A DNA stretch of 64,000 nt from Pseudomonadota bacterium (GCA_039815145.1 JBCBZW010000002.1:116328-180327); one strand, 5' to 3'. Shown: positions 1 to 10,499, counted from the stretch's first letter. The notes: a model not told the origin generated them from the letters alone. A program made the numbers and translations.

Positions 1-757
1 GCTGCTCGAATCGCTCGAGGGCAAGCCTGGCCGACCCCGCTTCAAGCCGCCGTTCCCGGCCAACTTCGGCCTTTACGGCAAGCCGACCACGGTCAACAAC
101 ACCTATACGCTCTCGTCGGTGCCGTCGATCATCCGCAACGGTGCCGAGTGGTTCGCCAACCTCGGCCCCAAGGGCGCCGGTGGCACGGCCATCTACTCCG
201 TGTCCGGTCACGTGGAGAAGCCCGGCAACTACGAGCTGCCCATGGGCACCCCCTTTGCGGAGTTGCTGGAGCGCTGCGGTGGCGTGCTCGGCGGGCGCAA
301 ACTCAAGGCGGTGATCCCCGGCGGATCCTCCGTGCCCGTGGTGCCAGGTGACACGATGATCACCTTGAACCTCGATTACGACTCTCTGAAAAGCGCGGGA
401 TCGGCCCTCGGCACGGGCGCCATCATGGTGATGGACGACACCACCTGCATGGTGCGCGTGCTCGAGCGCATCTCGCGTTTCTACTACGCCGAGAGCTGCG
501 GTCAGTGCACGCCCTGCCGCGAGGGCACGGGTTGGATGTACCGGGTCATCAAGCGCATTCGCTCCGGCGGCGGCAAGCAGGAAGACCTGGACATGCTCGT
601 CGACGTGGCGAACAAGATCGAGGGCCACACGATCTGCGCTCTCGGCGACGCTGCCGCCTGGCCCGTGCAGAGCTTCATGAAGCACTACCGACACGAATTC
701 CAGCATTACATCGATCACGGCCGACCGCTGGTGGCAGACGCCAGCGTCGCTGCCTGA
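1..757 (+). CDS. nuoF: NADH-quinone oxidoreductase subunit F, 3' part
   Basis: Peripheral-arm subunit of complex I that binds FMN and oxidises NADH. Only the C-terminal 251 codons are present; the frame is open from base 2, so the start lies upstream of the window. The SLBB-like region is followed by the N3 [4Fe-4S] ligands: a CGQCTPC motif (cysteine codons at 497, 506 and 515) and the distant fourth cysteine in TICALGD (codon at 635). The FMN-binding N-terminal half is outside the window. nuoG starts 8 bases after the stop, so the two are co-transcribed. Confidence 0.97.
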   Translation, partial: LLESLEGKPGRPRFKPPFPANFGLYGKPTTVNNTYTLSSVPSIIRNGAEWFANLGPKGAGGTAIYSVSGHVEKPGNYELPMGTPFAELLERCGGVLGGRKLKAVIPGGSSVPVVPGDTMITLNLDYDSLKSAGSALGTGAIMVMDDTTCMVRVLERISRFYYAESCGQCTPCREGTGWMYRVIKRIRSGGGKQEDLDMLVDVANKIEGHTICALGDAAAWPVQSFMKHYRHEFQHYIDHGRPLVADASVAA

Positions 758-765
758 GGCACGAG

Positions 766-2955
766 ATGAGCGACGATCCGAACACCGTACACTTGGAGGT
801 CGATGGGGTCCCCGTCGAGGGACGCAAGGGCCAGATGATCATCGAGGTCACGGACGCCCACGAGACCTACGTCCCTCGCTTCTGCTACCACCACAAGCTC
901 TCGATCGCGGCCAACTGCCGCATGTGCCTGGTGGAGGTGGAGAAGGCGCCTAAACCGCTGCCGGCCTGTGCCACGCCGATCGGCGAGGGCATGAAGATCT
1001 GGACCCGCTCCCCGCGCGCCATCGCTGCCCAGAAGGCGACGATGGAGTTCCTGCTGATCAACCATCCCCTCGACTGCCCGATCTGCGATCAGGGCGGTGA
1101 GTGCGAGTTGCAGGATCTGGCGATGGGCTTTGGGCGAGGGATCTCGCGCTACACCGAGGCGAAGCGATCGGTGGACGATGAGAACCTGGGGCCCCTGGTC
1201 TCCACGGACATGACCCGCTGCATCCACTGCACGCGTTGCGTGCGCTTCGGACAGGAGATCGCCGGCATCCCCACCCTCGGTGCGATGGGGCGCGGCGAGC
1301 ACATGGAGATCAGCACCTTCGTCGAGAAGACCATCGACCACGAGCTCTCGGCGAACATCATCGACCTGTGCCCGGTCGGTGCCCTGAACAACAAGCCCTT
1401 CCGCTACCGTGCACGATCCTGGGAGATGACCCAGCACGCGCTGGTGTCTCCCCACGACTGCTTGGGCAGCAACCTCTGGGGCCACGTGCACCGCGGTGAA
1501 TTGCTGCGGATGGTGCCGCGCGAGAACGAGGCGATCAACGAGACCTGGATCGCCGACCGCGACCGCTTCAGCTGCGACGCGGTCTACCACGAGGATCGGC
1601 TGAAGCAGCCCCGCATTCGCCGCGATGGCGAGTGGGTCGACACGGATTGGAGCACGGCGCTCGAGTTTGCCGCGGAACGCCTGCGCGCCGTCGCGGCCGA
1701 CGGGGGCGATGCTCTCGGGTCCCTGGCGTCACCGTCGTCGACGCTCGAGGAGCTCTACCTGCTGCAGTCCTTGAGTCGCGCCCTGGGCAGCAACAACATC
1801 GATCACCGCCTGCGTCAGGGTGACGTTCGCGACGACGCACTGGGTGTGCATGTGCCGGGCATCGGCATGAGCCTCGACGCGTTGGAGCAGCTCGATGCCG
1901 TGCTGGTGGTGGGGAGCAACGTGCGCCGCGAGGTGCCGATCCTCGCTCACCGCCTGCGCAAGTTGGCCCTGGCCGGACGCGCCGTCTCCTTCATCAACCC
2001 CGACGAGTACACCTTCACCCATCCGATCGCGGCCTACGTGAACTGTGGCGATGCGGCGGGCCTCGTGCCGGCGATCGCTCGCGCGGTGAGCGCAGCGGCC
2101 GCCGCGACCGGTGCCGACGTTCCCGCGGCGCTTGCCAGCGTATGTGACCGGCACGGAACCGCGGACGACGCGGCGAAGCACCTCGCACAGCAGCTGCTGG
2201 GCGGCGAGCGGCGGGCGGTGTTGGTCGGCGCCCTGGTTCAGCGCCATGCGGATGGCGCGCTGCTGCGAGCCTTGGCACGGGGCCTGGCGACGCTCACGGG
2301 CGCAGAGTACGGCGAGCTGACCGAAGGCGCGAACAGCGCTGGTGCCTACCTGGCCGGGGCGGTCCCTCACGGGCTCGTCGGTGGCGCCGAGGCGCCGACG
2401 TCAGGGCAGGGCGCCCAGTCCATGCTGGCGAATCCGCGGGCCGGCTACCTGCTGCTCAACGTTGAGCCTGGCAACGATTGCCTGGACGGGGAGCAGGCCA
2501 AGGCCGCGCTCGCCAAGGCGCAGTGCGTCGTGGCCCTGAGCGCTTTCCGCAACGACGAGCTGGACGAGGTTGCTGACGTGATTCTGCCGGTCGGCACCTT
2601 CGCGGAAACCGACGGCACCTACGTCAACGCCAGTGGCGATTGGCAGTCGGTGGCCGCGGCGGCGCGCTGCTTTGGGGAGTCTCGCCCGGCCTGGAAGGTG
2701 CTGCGCGTGCTCGGCACGCTGCTCGACTTTGAGGGCTTCGACTACACCAAGTGCTCCCAGGTAACGGAGCAGGTACGCACGGCAGTCGAGTCGCGAAGTA
2801 AATCCGCTGTAGAATCCGCGGCGCTCGGCGAGTTCGTCGTGCGCGGAGGCGGCAGCAGCGAATGGCCGATGTACACCATCGATCCGCTGGTTCGCCGCGC
2901 GACGCCCTTGCAGTCGACCGCCGAGGGAGGCCAGAAGGCCCCCGTCGCGATCTGA
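766..2955 (+). CDS. nuoG: NADH-quinone oxidoreductase subunit G
   Basis: Iron-sulfur subunit that carries electrons from NuoF along the peripheral arm of complex I. The 729-residue product starts at the ATG at 766, just after the nuoF stop; the longer open frame upstream is a shadow of nuoF. The N-terminus has the ferredoxin-like [2Fe-2S] domain (CRMCLVEVEKAPKPLPAC), followed by the His-containing segment CPICDQGGEC and a cluster motif CIHCTRCVRFGQE with a later CPVG. The C-terminal half is the molybdopterin-oxidoreductase-like domain, less conserved and alanine-rich, ending in an acidic/proline region. The length is within the family range for bacteria with a shortened C-terminal domain. Ninety untranslated bases separate it from nuoH. 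Confidence 0.96.
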   Translation: MSDDPNTVHLEVDGVPVEGRKGQMIIEVTDAHETYVPRFCYHHKLSIAANCRMCLVEVEKAPKPLPACATPIGEGMKIWTRSPRAIAAQKATMEFLLINHPLDCPICDQGGECELQDLAMGFGRGISRYTEAKRSVDDENLGPLVSTDMTRCIHCTRCVRFGQEIAGIPTLGAMGRGEHMEISTFVEKTIDHELSANIIDLCPVGALNNKPFRYRARSWEMTQHALVSPHDCLGSNLWGHVHRGELLRMVPRENEAINETWIADRDRFSCDAVYHEDRLKQPRIRRDGEWVDTDWSTALEFAAERLRAVAADGGDALGSLASPSSTLEELYLLQSLSRALGSNNIDHRLRQGDVRDDALGVHVPGIGMSLDALEQLDAVLVVGSNVRREVPILAHRLRKLALAGRAVSFINPDEYTFTHPIAAYVNCGDAAGLVPAIARAVSAAAAATGADVPAALASVCDRHGTADDAAKHLAQQLLGGERRAVLVGALVQRHADGALLRALARGLATLTGAEYGELTEGANSAGAYLAGAVPHGLVGGAEAPTSGQGAQSMLANPRAGYLLLNVEPGNDCLDGEQAKAALAKAQCVVALSAFRNDELDEVADVILPVGTFAETDGTYVNASGDWQSVAAAARCFGESRPAWKVLRVLGTLLDFEGFDYTKCSQVTEQVRTAVESRSKSAVESAALGEFVVRGGGSSEWPMYTIDPLVRRATPLQSTAEGGQKAPVAI

Positions 2956-3045
2956 GTTCGCGGCGCCGTTGGCCGGCATGCGCGCGCTGAGTCGCCGCGT
3001 GCTCCCGCGTGCGCACCACAGTTAACGAGAACGTAAAGAGCTACG

Positions 3046-4077
3046 ATGCCGCTACCGCCCGCACTACTCGACGTCGTCCTGATCTTGGTGAAGATCGGCG
3101 TCATCCTCGTGCCGCTCATCCTGTCGGTGGCCTACCTGACCTACGCCGAGCGCAAGGTCATTGGCCACATGCAGTCGCGACTGGGGCCGACGCGGGTGGG
3201 GTTCCGTGGCTTGCTTCAGCCCTTCGCGGATGTGTTCAAGCTGCTGCTGAAGGAAATCGTCGTTCCTTCTAACGCCAACCGCTTTCTCTTCGTCTCCGCG
3301 CCAATCCTGTCCCTTACTCCGGCCTTCGCGGCCTGGGCGGTGATGCCCCTCGCACCGGGCTTCACCCTCGCCGATGTGGATGCGGGGTTGCTCTACGTGC
3401 TCGCGCTGACGTCCCTCGGCGTGTACGGCGTGATCCTGGCCGGCTGGGCCGCCAACTCGAAGTACGCGTTCCTCGGCGCTATGCGCTCGGCCGCGCAGAT
3501 CGTGGCCTACGAGATCGCCATGGGGTTCGCACTGGTGGGCGTGCTGATGGTCGGCGGCAGCCTCAATCTGGGCGAGATCGTGCAGGCCCAGTCGGGCAGC
3601 ATCTTCCACTGGTTCTGGCTGCCGTTGCTGCCGCTGTTCGTGATCTATTTCATCTCGGGCGTGGCGGAGACCAACCGGGCGCCGTTCGATGTGGCGGAAG
3701 GCGAGTCGGAGATCGTGGCAGGCTTTCACGTCGAGTACTCGGGCATGGCCTTCGCCATTTTCTTCCTCGCCGAGTACGCGAACATGATCCTGATCTCGGC
3801 CCTGGCCGCAGCCATGTTCCTTGGTGGCTGGCTCTCGCCCTTCGAGGGGGTGCCGGTGGTGGGTGATTCGCTGATCGGCGCCCCCGGCGTCCACTGGATG
3901 GCCCTGAAGACTGCCGTATTCCTGTTTTTGTTCCTGTGGTTCCGCGCCACTTTTCCCCGCTATCGCTACGACCAGATCATGCGCTTGGGGTGGAAGGTGT
4001 TCATTCCCGTCACCATCGTGTGGTTGACCGTCGAGGGTATCGCCGTGTACTTCGACGTGCCGCCCTGGTTCGACTGA
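3046..4077 (+). CDS. nuoH: NADH-quinone oxidoreductase subunit H
   Basis: Integral membrane subunit of complex I at the junction of the two arms; it forms much of the quinone-binding channel. It has 343 residues with eight or so hydrophobic segments. Family signatures visible are [16 protein letters not shown] near residues 27-42 and [20 protein letters not shown] about residue 207 onward, which carries the conserved acidic residues lining the quinone site. It starts at an ATG. The position between nuoG and nuoI is the standard nuo order. Confidence 0.97.
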   Translation: MPLPPALLDVVLILVKIGVILVPLILSVAYLTYAERKVIGHMQSRLGPTRVGFRGLLQPFADVFKLLLKEIVVPSNANRFLFVSAPILSLTPAFAAWAVMPLAPGFTLADVDAGLLYVLALTSLGVYGVILAGWAANSKYAFLGAMRSAAQIVAYEIAMGFALVGVLMVGGSLNLGEIVQAQSGSIFHWFWLPLLPLFVIYFISGVAETNRAPFDVAEGESEIVAGFHVEYSGMAFAIFFLAEYANMILISALAAAMFLGGWLSPFEGVPVVGDSLIGAPGVHWMALKTAVFLFLFLWFRATFPRYRYDQIMRLGWKVFIPVTIVWLTVEGIAVYFDVPPWFD

Positions 4078-4114
4078 TGCGCGCTGACCTCACCACTTTG
4101 CGAGGAGATCGCTG

Positions 4115-4600
4115 ATGGGCCTGGGCACCGTCACCAAGACCTTCTTCCTGACCGAACTGCTCAAGGGCATGTCGGTCACCTTCCGGCAGTTCACGAGCAA
4201 GGGCGTGACGTTGCATTACCCGGAGGAGAAGACGCCACAGTCACCGCGCTTTCGTGGCCTGCACGCCCAGCGCCGCTACCCCAACGGGGAGGAGCGGTGC
4301 ATCGCCTGCAAGCTCTGCGAGGCGGTGTGCCCGGCGCTTGCGATCACTATCGAGTCAGACATGCGCGACGACGGCACCCGCCGCACCACGCGCTACGACA
4401 TCGACCTGTTCAAGTGCATCTACTGCGGCTTCTGCGAGGAGGCCTGTCCGGTCGATGCCATCGTCGAGACGCGCATCCACGAGTACCACATGGAAGCGCG
4501 CGGCGAGAACATCATGACCAAGGACAAGCTGCTCGCCGTGGGTGATCGCTACGAGGACATGATCAACGCCGACAAGGCCGCCGACGCGGCCTACCGCTAG
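4115..4600 (+). CDS. nuoI: NADH-quinone oxidoreductase subunit I
   Basis: Peripheral subunit holding clusters N6a and N6b, passing electrons toward N2 and quinone. The 161-residue protein has the two expected ferredoxin-type motifs, [12 protein letters not shown] and [12 protein letters not shown], each followed by the proline typical of 8Fe ferredoxins. A purine-rich GAGGAG sequence lies about 8 bases before the ATG at 4115. Short intergenic gaps on both sides fit a single nuo transcript. Confidence 0.97.
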   Translation: MGLGTVTKTFFLTELLKGMSVTFRQFTSKGVTLHYPEEKTPQSPRFRGLHAQRRYPNGEERCIACKLCEAVCPALAITIESDMRDDGTRRTTRYDIDLFKCIYCGFCEEACPVDAIVETRIHEYHMEARGENIMTKDKLLAVGDRYEDMINADKAADAAYR

Positions 4601-4617
4601 GCGAACGAGGACCTTAC

Positions 4618-5220
4618 GTGTTCCAAACCATCCTCTTTTACCTGTTCGCTGCCGGCGTCCTGGCCTCGGCCATTGGCGTGATCAGCTCGCGCAACCCGGT
4701 GCACTCCGCGTTGCTGCTGGTGCTCACGTTCGTGCAGTCCTCGGTATTGTGGCTGCTGGCCGATGCAGAGTTCCTCGCCATCGTGCTCGTGCTGGTCTAC
4801 GTCGGCGCGGTCATGGTGCTGTTCCTGTTCGTGGTGATGATGCTCGACGTCAACGTCGAGAAAGTGCGCAAGGACGCGGTGCGCTACGGCCCGATCGGCA
4901 TCCTCACGGGCCTGATCGTGGTGGTGGAACTCGGCTACGTGATCTGGGCCAATCGCACGGGCAGCCTTGGTGAATTCGCCGCCGCGCCGCGCGAGTCGGG
5001 CACCAGCAACACGCAGGAGCTCGGCGCCGTGCTCTACACGGAGCACTTCTATCCCTTCGAGATCGCGGCCGTGATTCTGCTGGTGGCGATCATCGCGGCG
5101 ATCGTCCTCACCATGCGCAAGCGCCCGGGCCTGAAGCAGCAGGACATCGTCAAGCAGGTCTCGGCCCGCCGCGAGGATCGCGTACGACTGGTGAGCATGC
5201 CGGCGGAGCCCAAACAATGA
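4618..5220 (+). CDS. nuoJ: NADH-quinone oxidoreductase subunit J
   Basis: Membrane-arm subunit of complex I contributing to the proton-translocation path near the quinone module. It has 200 residues and five hydrophobic stretches, including the conserved [18 protein letters not shown] segment with the family's pi-bulge helix. Translation starts at a GTG (4618) preceded by an ACGAGGA ribosome-binding sequence. The TGA stop overlaps the nuoK ATG (ATGA), so the two are translationally coupled. Confidence 0.96.
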   Translation: MFQTILFYLFAAGVLASAIGVISSRNPVHSALLLVLTFVQSSVLWLLADAEFLAIVLVLVYVGAVMVLFLFVVMMLDVNVEKVRKDAVRYGPIGILTGLIVVVELGYVIWANRTGSLGEFAAAPRESGTSNTQELGAVLYTEHFYPFEIAAVILLVAIIAAIVLTMRKRPGLKQQDIVKQVSARREDRVRLVSMPAEPKQ

Positions 5221-5522
5221 ACATGCTGCCCGAATACCTGGTGCTGGGAGCGCTCCTGTTCAGCCTCGCCGTCGCCGGCATCTTCCTCAATCGCCGCAAC
5301 GTGATCCTGCTCCTGATGTGCGTGGAGCTGCTGCTGCTCGCGGTGAACTACAACTTCGTGGCCTTCTCGCGCTACCTCGGCGATGAGCAGGGGCAGGTCT
5401 TCGTGTTCTTCATTCTCACGGTGGCAGCGGCGGAAGCGGCGATCGGGCTGGCGATCCTGGTGGTGCTGTTCCGCACCCGCAAGTCGATCAATGTCAGCGA
5501 ACTGACGACGATGAAAGGCTAG
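5217..5522 (+). CDS. nuoK: NADH-quinone oxidoreductase subunit K
   Basis: Small membrane-arm subunit (101 residues, three transmembrane helices) homologous to MrpC. The conserved membrane glutamate in [15 protein letters not shown], required for proton pumping in the family, is present, as is the second acidic position in the [11 protein letters not shown] helix. The ATG at 5217 overlaps the nuoJ stop by four bases. nuoL follows after six bases. Confidence 0.97.
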   Translation: MNMLPEYLVLGALLFSLAVAGIFLNRRNVILLLMCVELLLLAVNYNFVAFSRYLGDEQGQVFVFFILTVAAAEAAIGLAILVVLFRTRKSINVSELTTMKG

Positions 5523-5528
5523 GCCAGC

Positions 5529-7475
5529 ATGCAGGGAACTTACCTCACGATCGCCTTGGCACCGCTTGTCGGTGCGCTGATCGCCGGTCTTGGCGGCAAG
5601 CAGATCGGGCGTCAGGGTGCACACCTGGTGACCATCGCTGGCGTGGCGATCTCCTTCGTGCTGTCGCTAGTGGTGCTGCGCCAGGCCCTCGACGGCGTGG
5701 TTTTCAACGGCCCCGTCTACACCTGGATGGCCAGTGACGGCATCCGCTTCGACGTCGGCTTCCTGATCGACCGCCTGACGGCCACCATGATGTGCGTGGT
5801 GACCTTCGTCTCGCTAATGGTGCACGTATACACGATCGGCTACATGAAGGAGGACCCGGGCTACCAGCGCTTCTTCAGCTACATCAGCTTGTTCACCTTC
5901 GCCATGCTGATGCTGGTGATGGCGAACAACTTCATGCAGCTGTTCTTCGGCTGGGAAGCGGTGGGCGTCGCGTCCTATCTGTTGATCGGATTCTGGTTCA
6001 AGAAGCCGACCGCCATCCACGCCAACCTGAAGGCGTTCCTGGTCAACCGCGTGGGGGACTTCGGCTTCCTGCTCGGTATCGCGGCCGTGGTGCACGTGTT
6101 CGGCAGCGTGGATTACGCCACCGTGTTCGAGGCAGCGCCCGGCGCCAAGGATCTGCACTTTGGCGGCGATGGCGGACCCTTGGCGATGACCGTGATCTGC
6201 CTGCTGCTGTTCGTCGGCGCCATGGGTAAGTCCGCCCAGGTGCCTTTGCACGTGTGGCTGCCCGATTCCATGGAAGGCCCGACACCGATCTCCGCCCTGA
6301 TCCACGCGGCCACTATGGTGACGGCCGGCATCTTCATGGTGGCGCGCATGTCGCCGCTCTTCGAGCTGTCCACCACCGCGCTCAACACGGTGCTCGTGAT
6401 CGGTGCGACGACTGCCTTCTTCATGGGGCTGCTCGGGGTGGTGCAGAACGACATCAAGCGCGTGGTGGCGTACTCGACCCTGTCCCAGCTCGGCTACATG
6501 GTGGTGGCCTTGGGCGTGTCGGCCTACGCGGCGGGCGTGTTCCACCTGGTGACCCACGCATTCTTCAAGGCGCTGCTCTTCCTTGCCGCCGGCTCGGTCA
6601 TCATCGCCATGCATCACAAGCAGGACATGCGCGAGATGGGCGGCCTGCGCAAGTACATGCCGATCACCTATTGGACGTCCTTGCTGGGCTCCCTGGCCTT
6701 GATCGGGGCACCGTTCTTCTCAGGCTTCTACTCGAAAGACGTGATCATCGAGGCGGTACACGCCTCCGAGCTGCCTGGGGCTGGCTACGCGTACTGGGCC
6801 GTGTTGCTAGGGGTGTTCTTCACCGCGCTCTACACCTTCCGCATGTTCTTCATGGTGTTCCACGGTGAGGAGCGCATGGACGCGGAGACGAAATCGCATC
6901 TGCACGAGTCGCCGTGGGTGGTGACCGTGCCGCTAGTGCTGTTGGCGATCCCGTCGGTCGTGTTGGGGGGCATCGCGATCGAGCCCTTCCTGTTCGACCA
7001 CTTCTTCGATGGCGTCATCACGGTGGATCACCACCACGATGTGCTGCATCACGTGGGCGATCACTTCAAGGGCGCCGTGCCCTTCGCCCTGGCCGCCGTT
7101 AAGCACCCGCCGCTGTATCTGACGATCGCGGGGGTGGGCCTGGCCTGGTACCTGTTCCTGCACAAGCCGCAGTTGGCGACGGCCCTCGCCCAGCGCCTGT
7201 CGCCGGTGAACTCGCTGCTGGTCAACAAGTATCACTTCGACACCGTGTACGAGCGTGGCCTCGCCGCGGGTACGCGCCTGTTGAGCCGCGGACTTTGGAA
7301 GGTGGGCGATGTGAGCGTGATCGATGGCGCCATCGTGAACGGCACGGCGAACACGGTGGGCTGGTTCTCGGGGGTCGCGCGGCGTATGCAGAGCGGCTAT
7401 CTGTACCACTACGCGTTCGCCATGATCATCGGCCTCGCCGCCATGCTCGGTTGGCTGCTGACGGAAGGGAATTGA
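5529..7475 (+). CDS. nuoL: NADH-quinone oxidoreductase subunit L
   Basis: Largest antiporter-like, proton-pumping subunit at the distal end of the membrane arm, with the long lateral helix. It has 648 residues. Key sequences seen are FFGWEAVGVASYLLIGFW (conserved TM5 glutamate), MGKSAQVPLHVWLPDSM followed by GPTPISALIHAATMV (lysine and proton-channel histidines), and NDIKRVVAYSTLSQLGYM (central lysine). The C-terminal 150 residues contain the hydrophobic anchor after the lateral helix. A histidine-rich loop (DHHHDVLHHVGDHF) occurs near residue 500. The gap to nuoM is six bases. Confidence 0.97.
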   Translation: MQGTYLTIALAPLVGALIAGLGGKQIGRQGAHLVTIAGVAISFVLSLVVLRQALDGVVFNGPVYTWMASDGIRFDVGFLIDRLTATMMCVVTFVSLMVHVYTIGYMKEDPGYQRFFSYISLFTFAMLMLVMANNFMQLFFGWEAVGVASYLLIGFWFKKPTAIHANLKAFLVNRVGDFGFLLGIAAVVHVFGSVDYATVFEAAPGAKDLHFGGDGGPLAMTVICLLLFVGAMGKSAQVPLHVWLPDSMEGPTPISALIHAATMVTAGIFMVARMSPLFELSTTALNTVLVIGATTAFFMGLLGVVQNDIKRVVAYSTLSQLGYMVVALGVSAYAAGVFHLVTHAFFKALLFLAAGSVIIAMHHKQDMREMGGLRKYMPITYWTSLLGSLALIGAPFFSGFYSKDVIIEAVHASELPGAGYAYWAVLLGVFFTALYTFRMFFMVFHGEERMDAETKSHLHESPWVVTVPLVLLAIPSVVLGGIAIEPFLFDHFFDGVITVDHHHDVLHHVGDHFKGAVPFALAAVKHPPLYLTIAGVGLAWYLFLHKPQLATALAQRLSPVNSLLVNKYHFDTVYERGLAAGTRLLSRGLWKVGDVSVIDGAIVNGTANTVGWFSGVARRMQSGYLYHYAFAMIIGLAAMLGWLLTEGN

Positions 7476-7481
7476 CCAGCG

Positions 7482-9017
7482 ATGTTTGCGGACCTACCGC
7501 TACTCAGTCTTCTCATCTGGCTGCCGATGATCGGCGGCGTGCTGGCGATCGCCACAGGCGAGAACAACAACGCGCTGGCGCGTAAGATCGGCTTGGGCGT
7601 GTCGATTCTCACCTTCGTCGCCAGCATCCCGCTCTGGACCGGCTTCGACAGCACCACGGCGGCAATGCAGTTCGAAGAGCAGCTGCCGTGGATTCCGCTG
7701 CTCAACGCCACCTACCACCTCGGCGTCGACGGCATCTCGATGCCCTTGATCATCCTGACCACCTTCACGACGGTGCTGGTGGTGATCGCTGGGTGGGAGG
7801 TGATTCAGCATCGCGTCGGTCAGTACATCGGTTCGTTCCTGATCCTCGAAGGGGTGATGGTCGGGGTCTTCGCGGCCATCGACGGCCTCCTGTTCTACGT
7901 GTTCTGGGAGGCCATGCTGATCCCGATGTTCTTGATCATCGGGGTGTGGGGCGGCCCGCGTCGGATCTACGCGACGATCAAGTTCTTCCTCTACACGTTC
8001 CTCGGCTCGGTGTTGATGCTGGTGGCGGTGATCTACCTCTACCTGAAGAGCGGCAGCTACGAGTTGGCGGATTTCTACGCCACGCCCTTGGGTGTCAACG
8101 AGCAACGCTTCATCTTCCTCGCCTTCCTGGCGGCCTTCGCCGTGAAGGTGCCGATGTGGCCCGTGCATACGTGGCTACCGGATGCGCACGTGGAGGCACC
8201 GACCGGCGGATCGGTGATCCTGGCGGCCCTGATGCTGAAGGTCGGGGGCTACGGCTTCCTGCGGTTCAGCTTGCCGGTGACGCCGGACGCGGCCAACGAA
8301 CTCGACATGCTGCTGATCGCCCTGTCCCTGGTGGCGGTGGTGTACATCGGCTTCGTCGCGCTGGCGCAGCAGGATATGAAGAAGCTGATCGCCTACTCAT
8401 CGATCGCCCACATGGGCTTCGTCACCCTCGGGTTCTTCATCCCCTTCGCGGTGCTGCGCTCGACGGGCGCGTTGCAGGGCGCGGCGCTGGGCATCGAGGG
8501 CGGCATGGTGCAGATGGTGTCCCACGGCCTGATCTCGGGGGCGTTGTTCCTCTGCGTGGGCGTACTCTATGACCGTGTCCACAGCCGCGAGATCAGCGCC
8601 TACGGTGGCGTGGCCAACACCATGCCGAAGTTTGCGGCGCTGATGGTGCTCTTCGCCCTGGCCAACGCAGGGCTGCCAGGAACGTCAGGCTTCGTCGGCG
8701 AGTTCATGGTGGTGCTAGGCACCTACAAGGCGAACGTCTGGTTTGCCGTGCTCGCAGCGACGACGCTCATTCTCGGCGCCGCCTACACCCTGTGGTTGGT
8801 GAAGCGCGTGGTGTTCGGGGAAGTGGCCAACGACAACGTGGCGCAGTTGCAGGACGTCAACCGGCGTGAGTTCGCCATGCTCTTGGTGTTGGCGCTGGCC
8901 GTGTTGGCGCTCGGCGTCTGGCCCGATCCCTTGGTCGACGTGATGCATGTCAGTGTGGACAACCTGCTCGAGCAGGCGACCACGAGCAAGTTGGAAACTC
9001 TGGAGGCGGGGCTGTGA
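7482..9017 (+). CDS. nuoM: NADH-quinone oxidoreductase subunit M
   Basis: Second antiporter-like proton-pumping subunit of the complex I membrane arm. It has 511 residues and about 14 hydrophobic segments. Recognisable signatures are LFYVFWEAMLIPMFLIIGVWG with the conserved glutamate, VPMWPVHTWLPDAHVEAPT, and QQDMKKLIAYSSIAHMGF with the channel lysine. The stop codon TGA overlaps the GTG start of nuoN by four bases. Confidence 0.97.
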   Translation: MFADLPLLSLLIWLPMIGGVLAIATGENNNALARKIGLGVSILTFVASIPLWTGFDSTTAAMQFEEQLPWIPLLNATYHLGVDGISMPLIILTTFTTVLVVIAGWEVIQHRVGQYIGSFLILEGVMVGVFAAIDGLLFYVFWEAMLIPMFLIIGVWGGPRRIYATIKFFLYTFLGSVLMLVAVIYLYLKSGSYELADFYATPLGVNEQRFIFLAFLAAFAVKVPMWPVHTWLPDAHVEAPTGGSVILAALMLKVGGYGFLRFSLPVTPDAANELDMLLIALSLVAVVYIGFVALAQQDMKKLIAYSSIAHMGFVTLGFFIPFAVLRSTGALQGAALGIEGGMVQMVSHGLISGALFLCVGVLYDRVHSREISAYGGVANTMPKFAALMVLFALANAGLPGTSGFVGEFMVVLGTYKANVWFAVLAATTLILGAAYTLWLVKRVVFGEVANDNVAQLQDVNRREFAMLLVLALAVLALGVWPDPLVDVMHVSVDNLLEQATTSKLETLEAGL

Positions 9018-10462
9018 TCGAAGGTTGGGCTGGCCTGGCGCCCGCGATCGGCGAGATCGCATTGCTCACGTTGGCATGCACGGTGCTCCTGTTCGACGCC
9101 TTCGCGGGCGAGAGCGGCCGTCGGCTGACGGCGCCGCTCAGCATCGGCGCGCTGTTGGTGCTGCTCGTGCTACTGATCCAGACCTGGCCGCAGGAGTCGC
9201 TGGTCACCCTGAGCGGACACTTCGTGGCCGATCCACTGGCGAGTCTCCTGAAGATTGTGGCCACGGTGACGGCGGCGATCGTCTTCGTCTACTCGCGACG
9301 CTACGTGGCGGACCGCGGGATCGAGAAGGGCGAGTACTGGATTCTGTCCCTGTTCGGGCTGCTCGGCATCTTCGTGCTGTCATCGGCCTACAGCTTCCTA
9401 ACGCTTTACCTAGGCTTGGAGCTACTGTCCTTGTCGCTCTACGCCCTGGTCGCCTTCGATCGTAAGTCCGCGGTATCGGCCGAGTCGGCTATGAAGTACT
9501 TCGTGCTCGGTGCGATCGCCTCCGGGGCTTTGCTGTACGGCTTTTCGTTGGTCTACGGAGTCACCGGCGCACTGTCGCTGGGCGAGGTGGCCGCCGCGTC
9601 GGCTGATCTGGACCAAGGTGCTTCCCTGGTGCTGGTCGTGGGTATCGCGTTCATGGTGGTCGGCGTCGCCTTCAAGTTGGGCGGCGTGCCGTTCCACATG
9701 TGGTTGCCCGACGTCTACCACGGGGCTCCCACCTCCGTGACCATGTACGTGGCGACGGTCTCCAAGATCGGCGCCCTCGCGTTGGCCCTGCGCCTGTTGC
9801 AGGATGGGCTCGCCGGGCACCATGCCGACTGGCAAGGCATGTTGGTGGTCGTGACGATGCTGTCGCTTGCCGTGGGTAACATCGTGGCGATCGCCCAGAC
9901 CAACGTGAAGCGCCTGCTGGCTTACTCGGCGATCTCGCACGTTGGGTTCATCCTCCTCGGCCTCTCCAACGGCACGCCGATGGGCAACGCGGCGGCCCTG
10001 CTGTACACCATCGTGTACGTGCTGATGGCGGCCGGGGCCTTCGGCGTGATCATCCTGCTCACGCGGGCCGGCTTCGAGGCGGATGAGCTGACCGACCTTG
10101 CTGGGCTGAACGAGCGCAGCCGCTGGTTCGCCGGCATCATGCTGGTGATGATGTTCAGCATGGCGGGGCTACCGCCGTTCTTGGGCTTCCACGCCAAGGT
10201 TGCCATCATCCAGTCGACGCTCGATGCCGGCCAAACCTGGCTTGCGGTCTTTGCGATCCTGATGTCCGTGATCGGCGCCTTCTACTACATCCGCGTGATC
10301 AAGCTGATGTACTTCGACAGCAGCGAGCAGGAGCAGACGCTCATGCAGGACGCCACCGCGCGAGTCGTGCTCAGCGCGAACGGACTTGCGGTGCTGCTCC
10401 TGGGGTTCTTCCCGGCGCCGCTACTGGCGTTGTGTGTGGCGGTCATCGCGGGTGCGGCTTGA
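9014..10462 (+). CDS. nuoN: NADH-quinone oxidoreductase subunit N
   Basis: Third antiporter-like proton pump of complex I, and the last gene of the operon. It has 482 residues; it starts at GTG 9014 inside the nuoM stop. The motifs TLYLGLELLSLSLYALVAF, GVPFHMWLPDVYHGAPTSV and QTNVKRLLAYSAISHVGF are typical of the subunit. Just past the stop there is a short GC stem (GCCCC/GGGGC, 10464-10478) without a T-tract, which may slow the nuo transcript. The same bases fall in the spacer of the tRNA promoter. Confidence 0.97.
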   Translation: MIEGWAGLAPAIGEIALLTLACTVLLFDAFAGESGRRLTAPLSIGALLVLLVLLIQTWPQESLVTLSGHFVADPLASLLKIVATVTAAIVFVYSRRYVADRGIEKGEYWILSLFGLLGIFVLSSAYSFLTLYLGLELLSLSLYALVAFDRKSAVSAESAMKYFVLGAIASGALLYGFSLVYGVTGALSLGEVAAASADLDQGASLVLVVGIAFMVVGVAFKLGGVPFHMWLPDVYHGAPTSVTMYVATVSKIGALALALRLLQDGLAGHHADWQGMLVVVTMLSLAVGNIVAIAQTNVKRLLAYSAISHVGFILLGLSNGTPMGNAAALLYTIVYVLMAAGAFGVIILLTRAGFEADELTDLAGLNERSRWFAGIMLVMMFSMAGLPPFLGFHAKVAIIQSTLDAGQTWLAVFAILMSVIGAFYYIRVIKLMYFDSSEQEQTLMQDATARVVLSANGLAVLLLGFFPAPLLALCVAVIAGAA

Positions 10463-10487
10463 AGCCCCGGTAAGGGGCGGCTATACT
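10459..10487 (+). promoter_or_regulatory. Sigma70-type promoter of the initiator tRNA
   Basis: A -35 hexamer TTGAAG (10459-10464) and a -10 hexamer TATACT (10482-10487) are separated by 17 bases, with the expected transcription start about 6-7 bases before the tRNA. The -35 box overlaps the nuoN stop codon. Position and spacing make this a convincing independent promoter for the tRNA; no transcript data are available. Confidence 0.65.
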
Positions 10488-10499
10488 TGTCGGCTCTGG